The notes under the pieces are model-generated. The model worked only from the letters and a program-made list of their open reading frames with translations, had not been told where the DNA came from and searched no databases. A DNA stretch of 64,000 bases from Saturnia japonica (lineage: Eukaryota; Arthropoda; Insecta; Lepidoptera; Saturniidae). The position numbers and the translations under genes are program-made. How positions within the stretch are numbered: the first letter of the stretch is position 1; every line of letters starts with the position of its first letter. Shown piece after piece: positions 33,353 to 44,235 of the stretch. Location of the stretch: positions 124,001 through 188,000 of the forward strand of contig CM065321.1 of NCBI GenBank assembly GCA_033032175.1, written 5' to 3'.

Positions 33353-36300
33353 AGTCCGTACCGCACAGTACAAGCAAATAATGCAATTAGATGTTATTGT
33401 TTCATAATTACTTTACTCGATTATGAAGATAGAATGATGGTTAGTTGGTAGCGTGTGCGGACATGATGTCGATCGACGCGACTTAAAATCCCTACAGCAT
33501 TCTGTGAAGAAAAATATAGTGATGAAACCATAGCATAGTGATAGGTTATTGTCTCCTGCAACCCTGTCTAGTTACTACCGTACAGGTGAAGATTTGTTGC
33601 CAAGCGCCAATAGTTGTGTTCCGGGAACTACACTTAATAGCCAGTCCATCCATTAGGCTTATCGCGTTACCATCTTGCACCATATTATTACTTAAATCAG
33701 GTGAAGTTATGGCCAAACGCTAATTGAACCTATAAAAAGTTATAAAATGCGGTTTACATATTTATCTGCAGTTTTGGTTAACTGTATTTAAGAAGTTCCA
33801 AAAAATTATTAACAAAAACACGACTAAACTGAACATGTCGATGCCCATTTGAATTATTGTTAGTCGTTTTCAATTAATTGGTAGGAAAATGTGTCATCCC
33901 GTCAGTTGATTCCGTCAATGAAAGACAATTTAAAAATACTAGCTCAAGTATCCAAACCAGTTCCACTTTTGAAACTTTAAGAATAGTAGAGTCTAAGCCA
34001 ACAACCGAAAACTGAATTGTAATCAAAGTGACAGATAATATGTTCGTGTACACAAAAAAATTCAAAAATTAAAAAGTTTCATCGTCTATAAATCAACAGA
34101 AGAAACTTAGAAAGTTGAGGCAGCTGAAGGAGCGGTATCTATTTAAAAAATAATTCGACAACAATAAGAAGGAAAAAGAACTCGGACCTCAAAGGAAATC
34201 AAGACTCCGGTAACTTTTTGTTTTATTGATCAATTTGTTCTAGCTATATGAACCGGCGCGGCGCTCCGGCACCGCCTAGCGATCATTATTAAAGGATCGT
34301 CACCTTTATGGCTGACAGTGACCAACATTGAATTGCTAATTTTTCCCTTTCCCTTAAACTGGCGCGTTCGATGTCTTCTTTCATAATGGATATAGTACAA
34401 ATATTCAAATATTAGTAGCTTCTGACGGCGGCTACGCTCTACCATTTTAGCTTTGCTATTAATTCGTCCATGAACTAAAAAAAAAAAACTTAGAATTATT
34501 TCATTACCGTTTGAATTATCTATTCACGGTGTTGGAATATTTTTTAATCACTAACCGAACATAAAGTTGTGTGTGAAATACACACACAGACATACACACA
34601 AAACTGTATGCACACGAGCACAGTATTACATAGGACTTTGTTTCGTATTTACTAAATGTAGAGTCTAAACTATGAGATTTAAATAATATTAGTAGTACAA
34701 TGGTAGTGAGTTTGAACAAGATCCCTGAAGGCTTTCCATTGAACGGCGCCACCATATGATTGTGCTAACATTGAGTCAATTACTGCGAACCAGTCGCAAA
34801 CTTAAATTAACTGGATAGAAGTAGGTCGAACCGGCGCGAACCGGATTCGACTGGATTTAGTGATGCTGGATGCAGTCACGTTGTAGGGTTTCGCAAAGCC
34901 GCTAACTCTGTACGAACTTTTACACTTCACTAACTGGGCTCATGGAGACTGTTTCAAATAATATTTGATTTCATTACAACTTACTCTGTTAAATTAAATA
35001 GGAGCTTTAACTTACAAAAACATTTCTAATAATTAGAGCCTTGAAAAATATAATTATGTTTGTTTGTTTATTTAAGTTAAGTGTAAGTGTATTGCGATAC
35101 GATTGCACTTGTCTATTGTACTTAAGTGAAATGAATACTATCACATTAGAAAGTTTAGGAAGAACACCCAGAACTGTATTATAATCTACTTTCATGAACT
35201 TGAATACACCATTAAAAATAAGTTATAATTGTTTAGGAGTTTTTAACATTTCATAATTTGATATCCTATTTGTGACTCACTTCACACGCAAAATACTAAC
35301 AATATTGCACAATATATGATTATATAAGATAAGTTTATGTATTAAAATAAAACGATACGAGTACGTGACGGTAGTCTGAGTATATTTAGCAAAAAGTATT
35401 CGTGAATTATTGTTTCCGTGAAACTAAAACATTGATAATGGCAAATGTTTCAAAGACACATATTGAAAAAAAAAAACACTTAGAAGTAAGTTAATGCAGT
35501 TTTGTTTCTATTTATAATTTTGTATTGTTTGTGCATTATAGGTAGCTATTTGCATAATAAATGTTATTTATTGTGCACAATTAGTAAAGTGAATTGGAAA
35601 TAATTACATGACCCATGAATTCTGAGATTCCACCAAAACTCCCTAGAAAGTTCTACTTAAGGGACTACGATCTTGTTAAAATGCTCTATAATTAATCACT
35701 CGATAATGGCAGTAATGGTTTTCTGCAGTAAAGAGGACATTTGTTAATTTATGAAGTACAAAAATGATTTGGTATTGCCCATAGATTTAATAATACATTA
35801 ACAAATCTATGGTGCTGGCGGTGAGTACCATAAAATGCATATAAGGATCGCTGAATCACATCAGTTTTCTTCGGAATATAAATTGTGGCCTTCTGTTAAT
35901 GAATTTTCCATAATTAAAAAATAATCCAACATTTTTCTGATTTGTTCATGTTTTAGTAATTAGAGGGAGTTGATAAGATCAAGCAGGACGCTGGGATAAA
36001 CTACATTTTTTGGTAGTTGATGTTCTCTTTCTCACACCTAGTAACAATTGAATGCAAAAAGAGTTGAAAATATAAATGGAAGTACTTTTTACCTCGTAAC
36101 GGACTGAAGACAAGTGGATTATAACGCTATGTTAACTAACTATCTGTTAGTTCGTAGTACGGAGACGCCGCAACGAGCGACGCGTTGGTTTAATCACTTC
36201 TACATTTAGCTTCCTGTTTCAGGTTTTTATTTACTTTAGTATTATTTAACTATTTTATTCTATCTGTAAGTAATTTCTATGACTCTCCAACTTGTACAGT

Positions 36301-37932
36301 GTTCTTCGAGGCACAACTCCTACCAATAAATTAATTTTGAATAATGTCTCGCCTCACTTTGAGTTTACGTTGGAGTTCAGAACATAAGTAAACTTGTTGT
36401 AAAGTGTTGAGAAGTAGCAAATAAACATGCAGTTTACATAAATCAACACAGCATCAACGCAAGTTACATGGCCAATCACATTTTTAGTGTAAACCATGAT
36501 ACCATATTCGTAAACAGTGTCTTTACACGAGGAGAGTGTAGTTAGCATTTAAATTCACTACTCTCTTCCGATGTAAAGTTATTATTTCATTCTCATATAA
36601 TTGTAAGCTTTTTACATTGAAATTATTTCATCTAGTGAGCCGTATGGCGTCTGTTTGTAAGGAGGACAAGTTCCCAACAACTGTGATATCGGTTGATGTC
36701 GTACTCTCCTCTAAGATATTATTTTAATTAACACTTGTCTTAACCTATTAATCACGTGGCACTAATTTAGTTTTTTATTTCAATAAAAAGATATATACTG
36801 CAGTTAAATAAAAAAAAAACTAATATATAGAGGGATTTTTTGCAAGTGGGGGTTGGATGACTAAATCCGATATGAGGAATAGCGAATAATGCGCAAAGGA
36901 GTTTCGGTCCCATATTTTTAAACTATAGCTGCAGCACAGAATTTTTGAAAAATGTCTAATTAACCCTAGCTAGGAATCAAACTAGTTGATTTTGAATAAA
37001 ACACATATATCATCTCAAGGACGTAATGTATAACATAACGCGCCACGTTCGTTTACATGGTTTTTATTATGGACTTACTAGGTATATATTTACGTGGGTT
37101 GCAAGCATTGAATAATGCAGGAGTAGACAATTTTCAAATATATTTTTTCAAGACTTTATATTAAATGGAAAATAATATCCGCGAATTAATATATTTTTAA
37201 ATTTTAAATATGATTTAAAAATAATCTTAATTTAAATAAAAATATGCCACAAAACCACGGCACTATAGTAACGTGACCACGCGTGACATCATCGTTCAAA
37301 TAGTAAAACAAAATTTAAAAGAATTTTATACAAACTTGATTTGATTAAAATTCCTTATATTATTGAAATTTGATTACGGTTGGGCTACGTGTTACCAATT
37401 TAATATTTAAACCGTCGAGGTTCATTGTCATTACATAAAATAAGTTACTTAAAGTTACTGATTGAGATTTGATCCCGGAGTAAACTTTGTGTCAATATAA
37501 AAGACACCTAGCTACAATATAAATGGAATGTGATAAAATACCAAGACAAAAACATTTCCAAGAGTAAATCTACTAATACAAGTCGGACACGTATCTAATA
37601 CTAGAGAAATTCCACCAACCTACCTCGGACTCTTAATAATATTGTTCGACAAGTCTATCGAAGATTGTTTCTTTCTTTTATCCCGTTAAGCCAACGCGTC
37701 GCGACGTGCCACGACAACCGGTACGAACCGGAGCTAACTGGACCGGGGCTAGTGCGGAAGATGCACATGTTCATAATAACACAATGTTGTTCAGTTTCAA
37801 TTCGTATTTCTAAAACAAAGCGGACTAATTAATCTAAAGTACGTACAAATTTAATGATAATACGTTTATTGTTCCTTTACTATAAAACTAATATTAATTG
37901 AAAAAATATATATTGTATAAAATTAATAATTA
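33353..37932. other. Long AT-rich non-coding stretch
   Basis: No gene recognised. It contains a (CA)n-like patch at 34578-34605, two AACCGG-rich clusters (34828-34844 and 37715-37748) and A runs. Open frames of 61-79 codons show no motif. Confidence 0.5.
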
Positions 37933-38025
37933 CAGTGTAAACTCTTTATAACGAAACTCATGGAACTGAGCATTTTTTGTCGTTATAGAGAGTTATCGAG
38001 TTATGCACTTCTGTTCGCAGTCGTT
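37933..38025 (+). mobile_element. Possible pogo/Tigger-like transposon end
   Basis: CAGTGTAAACTCTTTATAACGA directly follows a TA (37931-37932), and a 'cgttatagagagttatcgag' block lies inside. CAGTG ends next to TA, with 'ttataacga' repeats nearby, are typical of pogo-type elements. The opposite terminal repeat was not found in the next few hundred bases, so this may be a solitary end or chance. Confidence 0.3.
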
Positions 38026-38689
38026 ATTTAGCAAAGATGGCGCTCGAAGTTAATTTAAGACAAAACAGGCGCGGCGGTGCACGACCCTGCTGTGGAAAAA
38101 TGCAAGGCAAATATTAAAAGTAATTATACGGTCTGCCCTTAGTTAACAGAGCTCGGCCACGACCCCTGGTGCGGGATTTCTTTATTCACTCCTCAGATGC
38201 ACTTGGAATTAGCTTTTTTGTCTTACTTTTAATTAAATAATATACCGTAATTTTTTGTGTTTTTAAAAATGAAATTTTTTTGTTTGTTCGGGCAAATTGA
38301 TTTAACAAATTTATGCTTAGTTTAGATAAGTTACCAGAACGTTAAAAATACTAAGTACAGAGTTTTGACAACTATAATACATACATTAAATCAGGATGTC
38401 ATCTAATCGTTTCAGTTTTAAAGTCAAGATACGTCGGCTTTACCAGTGTCATTTAGTAGAATTATCTGGTTAATGCTGTATTTAGTACTTGATGTTGACT
38501 AATTATATTTTTATTTATTGTATTGATATTTATGTATGATGTTGTTATGTGTATGTATTGTATATGTATTATATATGTCTTATATATATTATATTTTGGT
38601 GTTGATATTTTATTTATATATTGTGATTTTAAATTAGTTAAACATAATTTCAATAAACCCCTTTACCTTTTACACCTACCAATATTTAT
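38026..38689. other. AT-rich stretch leading into a non-LTR tail
   Basis: No gene recognised. A TA-rich, low-complexity segment lies at 38500-38640. It may be 3' untranslated sequence of the element ending at 38785. Confidence 0.4.
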
Positions 38690-38785
38690 CTCTGCATCAC
38701 CTAATGGTTGACTGGCAGAGAATGCCTTAGGCATTAAGTCCGCCATTGCTTATTTAACGCATAGTGTGTAAATAAATAAATAAAT
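38690..38785 (+). mobile_element. Non-LTR retrotransposon 3' end
   Basis: Reads 'cacctaatggttgactggc', then 'gcattaagtccgccatt', then an (AAAT)n tail at 38770-38785. From memory this wording marks the 3' end of a very common lepidopteran non-LTR family. No ORF remains upstream in recognisable form, so it is a strongly 5'-truncated insertion. Confidence 0.7.
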
Positions 38786-39774
38786 TAAACCGTTCAAATA
38801 AGAAGAAAGAAGTAAAGTATTATATGAAGCGTCTCGCTACATTTGTTCTGTAAACAGATAGACTAAACATTGTATATAATATTTTATAATAATAGCACTT
38901 TTATTATTTTTTCAGAATAACTTTTGTATTTTTGAGGAATTCACGTCCTCTATAATATTTCTTAGGCATTTTATAGAACGTACGTAACAAAATATTGACG
39001 ATGTCCGATTAGGTTAGGTTGGACTTGCGGACAAGTACTAGGTAGCGATTTGCCAGTTTCTCATTTGGGAGTCTATAGAATAACCTTGGCAATTTATGAA
39101 ATATGAATCGTGTACCGAATTACAATAAATGCCATTAATACCAAATAAATGAATAATGAGTAAATAGATATTTGCTCATAAATATAATCATTGTCAATAA
39201 TATATTATATTAACATTTGATTTACTATAAGAAAAATCTATAACCTTTAAAAATATTTTCTGGTTATATATCACTCGTAAGTTCAATCGATCGATTGATG
39301 AGTCCTCCTTAGCAAGCGGTTTGAGGTCTGTTGGAGCAGCAACAATCGCGTTTGGGTTTCGGAAGCCAGTCACCTGGTGCTCGTGGGCCCTTTTATTCAC
39401 TTAATCTGAAATCAAATTCTAACACTATAACTTTAGTAATAAATAGCGTTTGTGTGTGTGTATTATTATTGTGGTATTTTTGTTATGTGTATGCTATTTT
39501 TATGTACCTATATTTGATTGTATTTATTTGTTTGTGATATATGTGTTTGCCGCAACGAAATTTATTTATATTTCCTTTCAGATAAGTAAATGTGAATTAT
39601 CTGTTAATTAAAATATCTTTCATTACTCCATATTACTTCTCGAGTTGCTACGATCCGTCTTCATCGTGTTGAAGTTTTTTAGTTTATTACTACAACACAT
39701 TACCATTTTAATCTACTGAGAACTAGATTCATTAGAGCCTTTCGGATACATTATATCTTATTATATTAAGTGAG
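38786..39774. other. AT-rich non-coding stretch
   Basis: No gene recognised. A short (TG)n run lies near 39450-39461. Confidence 0.5.
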
Positions 39775-39936
39775 CGATTCTTCTATATATGTATGTAATT
39801 GGTTTCTCAGAAACCGCTCCAACGATTTCGATGAAACTTTGCATTTAGATCCTGTTTTACATTCCAAGTTTACCCAGATAGGTGTTTTTCTTTTTTTGTT
39901 TTTATGACACCGAGCGCAGCTCGGTCGCCCAGATAT
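39775..39936 (+). repeat. Hairpin-ended interspersed repeat B, copy 1
   Basis: Shares with 44075-44235 the blocks 'caacgatttcgatgaaactt', 'tgcatttaga' and 'gttttacattccaagt', a T-rich run and the end 'gagcgcagctcggtcgccca'. The end forms a hairpin: CCGAG (39910-39914), loop CGCAG, CTCGG (39920-39924). Family unknown; similar 'gagcgaagctcggtcRcccaga' ends are common in Lepidoptera (from memory). Confidence 0.7.
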
Positions 39937-41975
39937 TTATAATTTAATACATTAGCTTCGGCTCCTAAGGTCAATAATTTCGAATGAAACACTGATGTGA
40001 ATTGAAAACAAACATAGCAGGAGCAATGTGTACGCGAGACCACACAGTGGCCCCCCACGCCCCACCTCGCCCCCGCTCAACCCCACCTCCACCGTACCGG
40101 CACACAATAAAACACAGATTAAACTCCAATCGGCATATTCATGAGGTAACTTAACTTGATGAATATTCACGTGGTTTATTGAAAAAAGCTAAATAAAGGT
40201 TTTTTTTCTATATCGGAATTGTTTCATTTGCTTGTCAAAGAGTTTCTGTTGAGCAATGTTTGCTCACCAGGGCGATTCCTGCTGTTCTACTGGAGCCTCT
40301 CTCTTGTAATCTGCTCCTGCACATCTCGCTTTGTTTCGGTCTATACAATGCGGTTGGGTGGGTTGTTATTGTTGCTAGTGGGGAGTATGTAGCTAATGGG
40401 GATGTATTTACTAGTGATTAGTGCGATCCTAACATTTATGAAGCATTAGCACTTGACAGGGCCCAGGATAATTACGCATTAATTACTTTCCTCTCGCAAT
40501 TTTTATTTTAAGTATATTAACGAAATTTCTTGCCTATTTATTTTGGAATTTCCCCGCCATCGGTTCAGTCATTTTTGAGCTACATCCGGACAAACAGCCA
40601 GACCAAAAAATTGGTTTAATGGCATATTTGTGATCAGTTTCTTTTATAAAGGAGTCTGGAGTGAAATATGGAAAGAACTAAAGATTTATTCATGTAGATA
40701 ATTTGTTTGAAAATGTTTTTAATTTGTGAAACATTTCAGATGTTAGAAATGTATGTAACAATTAAGATAGACACAAAGTGTAGCTAAAACGGCAAAATTT
40801 TTAAGAACACATTCAACAGCCATTAAGAGATCCCCGAGGCGGCGGCGGAGGTGGCGGCGACGGAGCTCCGGCAACATACTCGCGGTGTGACCAGCGCACC
40901 GCGCACTTACTAATCTATTGTGGGACGAGTTTAATATCTTTGTAATGCCAATGTTAATTATTTATATCTCGTAATTTTATTTTAACTCATATTATTGACA
41001 GTTGTTATACCTAGTCTATCAGTTAATAAATTACATTAATAGGAATTCATATGATATGTGGATATGCGGGTTCTAGAGTGGAGACCGCACTTAACCAATA
41101 AAGTGTGCCAATAAACAATAGCCAATAAACTCGGTGCAAGATGGAGCAGCTACCTGCACAGGATGGCTAGAATCCACTGAATTTAAAAAAAGTAAGATTG
41201 GTTCCAGAGGCGATCCTTGGAGGACGCCCACGTCCAGTTGTAGAAAGTGATACAGACTTGTAATCTGGTTTTTTTAAATAAGCGCTGAGGGATGTTTCCT
41301 TCCTACTATGTATGAAACATTGTTATTAATATTACTTTTGCAACGGCCGTTGAGCCGGTGAGCTCATAGCTATTGCAGAGGAATACTCTCGCTGCCCTCC
41401 GCCCTCTGCTTTCGCTGTAGAGTCAGGTAACGTGTGTGATGTGAAGAGCCTAGGAAGCGCGGGTTTAATTCAATTCTGCTGCTAGAAACACACCCCATAA
41501 AACTCTCTAGCCCCCCTCTCGTCGCATTGCACTCTAAAACGTGTTTCATTCCTGTATACTAGGAAAGAGGTCGAATAATAAATTTCGTTATGAAAATCTT
41601 TTACCTAGAATGTATGTAGTTAGCTATATGTGTATAATTGTATAAGTGGTATACATGTATCCCACGTAGAATGTAAGGAGTTGCTTTTATAGATTTAATA
41701 AGAAAAAATGTTAAGGCCATCCTAGCTTTAAAAATAAGCGCAACTAAATACATTTTCTTTGATAATGAGTTCACAATACGCGCGTAGATACCTATGTGGT
41801 AGAAATCAAATCGATCAGTTTCAATAAATCACGTTTCTCTATATGTTATGGAAAAGCTAATTTTTATTTATTAAAATTAAGTAAACATTCTGTTTTTATT
41901 CCTAGCTATCTATATCTATAAAGTTATTTAAAACGCTTTTACATTATTTAAATTCTGAAAAATTATAGTATATTA
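39937..41975. other. AT-rich stretch with C-rich and GGC-rich patches
   Basis: No gene recognised. C-rich patch at 40050-40100; GGC/GGA trinucleotide patch at 40828-40862 ('gaggcggcggcggaggtgg'). A segment at about 41140-41250 faintly recalls an RTE-type ORF end, but I could not support it. Confidence 0.45.
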
Positions 41976-42232
41976 CGCACCGAGGGAGAAAAGTAGGACA
42001 TTCACGCCTGCTGATGGGGATGTCCTACTTTTCTCCCTAGGTGCGTTTACAATTTTTTTCTTAACCGGGATGAAAAGTTTATATATGTACTCTTTATATA
42101 TAAATACGCAGTTGCTAGGTTACCGGGAGATAAAGTAAAGTACGCGCATGCGCACATTTGCCATCTCACCGGGAGATAATCAGGTACTTTTGCCCCGCGT
42201 GACAGGGACTAAAAGTGAACTTTTCATCCCGG
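41976..42232. repeat. Nested inverted-repeat element
   Basis: First dyad: 26-bp arms at 41976-42001 and 42020-42045, one mismatch, 18-base loop. Second dyad: CCGGGATGAAAAGTT (42065-42079) pairs perfectly with 42218-42232 across about 138 bp. Inside the second dyad lie two direct 'accgggagataa' copies (near 42122 and 42169), a palindromic 'gcgcatgcgc' (about 42145) and an 'agtac...gtact' pair. No coding potential. It may be a MITE or two adjacent foldback pieces; no flanking target duplication was found. Confidence 0.8.
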
Positions 42233-42240
42233 AGGAGAAA

Positions 42241-42997
42241 ATTTTTTTTTAAGTATATATTTTATTTAAATGCAATAATTATTTTTGTTTTAAACTAAAC
42301 CAAATTTCTTTAATATTTAATATGTAGGTGCTGGTTTTAAAGTTAATTTTTACTTGAAGCAAATTATATTTGAAAGAATACATTCAATACGTTGATAAGC
42401 ATTATGGGAAATTAGTCGCATTGAAAAGGTCAATCAATTAGGTAGATACCTACTGGATTTATAGTTTTTAAGAAATTAATTTAAGAATGTAACTGTAAAA
42501 TTTTGCCTATAAAATAAAATCTCCCACACTAACTTCAACTTAGAAACTTCTCTGAAATATTTAAAAGCATTTCAATATTATTGTTGGGACTTCAATAAAT
42601 AGTCAGTATATTTCACATAAATCACGGTTTTATTAATATTAGTTACAGAGTTCAATAAATACACGCGCAGACGACGCCGGTATAGGCTCGCGACTGACTA
42701 ACATCAATAAATGATACATATAACTAAGTAGGCACATAGCTCACGATTCGTCTGACTATAATTACTAACAATTATTACTCGCTCTGATCTCATATACTTA
42801 CTTAATGATAAATAAAATACGCAATCCTGTTACTTCAAAATACATATAATATATTATACACTCTAGAGCAATGAAAATTTTTCAGCTCAAATTTTCCAAA
42901 ATTCCCCGCGATGCTTCCATTTCATTAAAGTTAGTTTTGTGAAAAAATAAATGATCTATTCTTAGCGTAAAACATGTTGCGTAACAATTTTCATGTA
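42241..42997. other. AT-rich non-coding stretch
   Basis: No gene or repeat recognised. Confidence 0.5.
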
Positions 42998-43420
42998 TAT
43001 ACAAATAAATAAAATTCAAGTGTCTGTTTGTAGTATACAAATAAAAGCTTTTTATAATAACCCGACAAAGTGATGGCCTTGTTCCTAAATCCTATTGAAC
43101 TCTGTGAAATATCTCTCTGCAGCTGCGTATACACTGGTTGCCCTCAAACCAAAAGAGATTTTCTGCGAGGTGTGTGGAGGTCGCGATCCCGTCAAGTCTT
43201 GTCCACAATTGCTATGTCCTACGAGCCAGCATTCTTAGGTTCATATCGTTATTACTAAAATCAAAACGCACGGTTTCGTCTTTATTGTATATCTGTTTGT
43301 TTATCCAACCTAATCTTCGAAACGACGGGATAGATTTTAACAGGGCTTTCATTGACAGATAGAGGAATTTTCAAATGAAGTGTAAAAATAGCTTACTTTT
43401 AATCCAAACAAGGTATATAA
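42998..43420 (+). mobile_element. Helitron family A copy with foreign middle segment
   Basis: The left part (42998-43050) matches the family A 5' region ('aaaattcaagtgtctgtttg'). The right part (about 43285-43420) matches the family further in ('ctgtttgtttatccaacct', 'cttcgaaacgacggga', 'gggctttcattgacagatag'). Between them, 43050-43285 has no counterpart in the copies at 22962, 32681 or 55132. No CTAG end is found, so the 3' half is missing. Confidence 0.5.
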
Positions 43421-44074
43421 GTAGTTTTCGTGGAAACTTAACTATGATATAATCACTGAATAAAATAAACAGTACCCCCTACCGACGTAATATTTTGTTA
43501 AGAGCTAAGGGAGGTAGAGTGTAGAGAAATTTCTTTAGATTTCTCTCTACTTGGAGTGGTCTGACTGGTGGAATACCTCCCCAATACAAAAGATCGCAGC
43601 CAAATAACCTCGTGTCGTGTTCTCGCGGTGAGTAGGATTTGTAAAGCCCTCTGTGGTAGCGGGGTTCATGATCGGCAACGAGCGACTGATACCTGTGGTA
43701 TCTATTACAAATGTCTATAGACTGTAAGTATGCTTGTTTTCCATCTTACTTACATAAAAAAGTGTAATAGTGTAAATATCTAATGTACAGGAACAATAAA
43801 TCTGCTACGAATACAGAATTATAATAATGTAAATGTGTAATGCAATTCGGAGTTTACAATATTATGATGATACAGAGGCAACGGGACAAGCAGAAGCGTT
43901 GTGCGACCGGGGCGGCACCGCGTTACCCCCCCTCCCCCCCTCCAACCCCGCGCGACAGCTCGCGTAATTGCGTTATTCTCATGAGACGTATTGCACACGT
44001 TATCATCAACACAATGCACACTGCTGTAGCGAGCGTACAACTTACAATAAACTTATTGTAAGCGACCAATTGCT
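43421..44074. other. AT-rich stretch with a C-rich patch
   Basis: No gene recognised. C-rich patch at 43922-43952 ('taccccccctcccccc'). The overlapping frames of 73-91 codons on both strands across it are compositional. Confidence 0.5.
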
Positions 44075-44235
44075 GTATATTACATATATGTAATTGTTTT
44101 CTTGGAATCGTCTCCAACAATTTCGATGAAACTTTGCATTTAGATAATGTTTTACATTCCAAGTATACCTTACATAGGTGTTTTTTTTTGCAAGACATCG
44201 AGCACAGCTCATTCGCCCAGACATTTATATATAAT
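44075..44235 (+). repeat. Hairpin-ended interspersed repeat B, copy 2
   Basis: Same family and orientation as 39775-39936. The terminal hairpin is decayed here ('cgagcacagctcattcgccc'). Confidence 0.7.

Noticed and set aside
41140..41260. Possible RTE-type ORF end
   Set aside because: Only a vague resemblance in translation; no set of motifs could be lined up, unlike 58110-58748.
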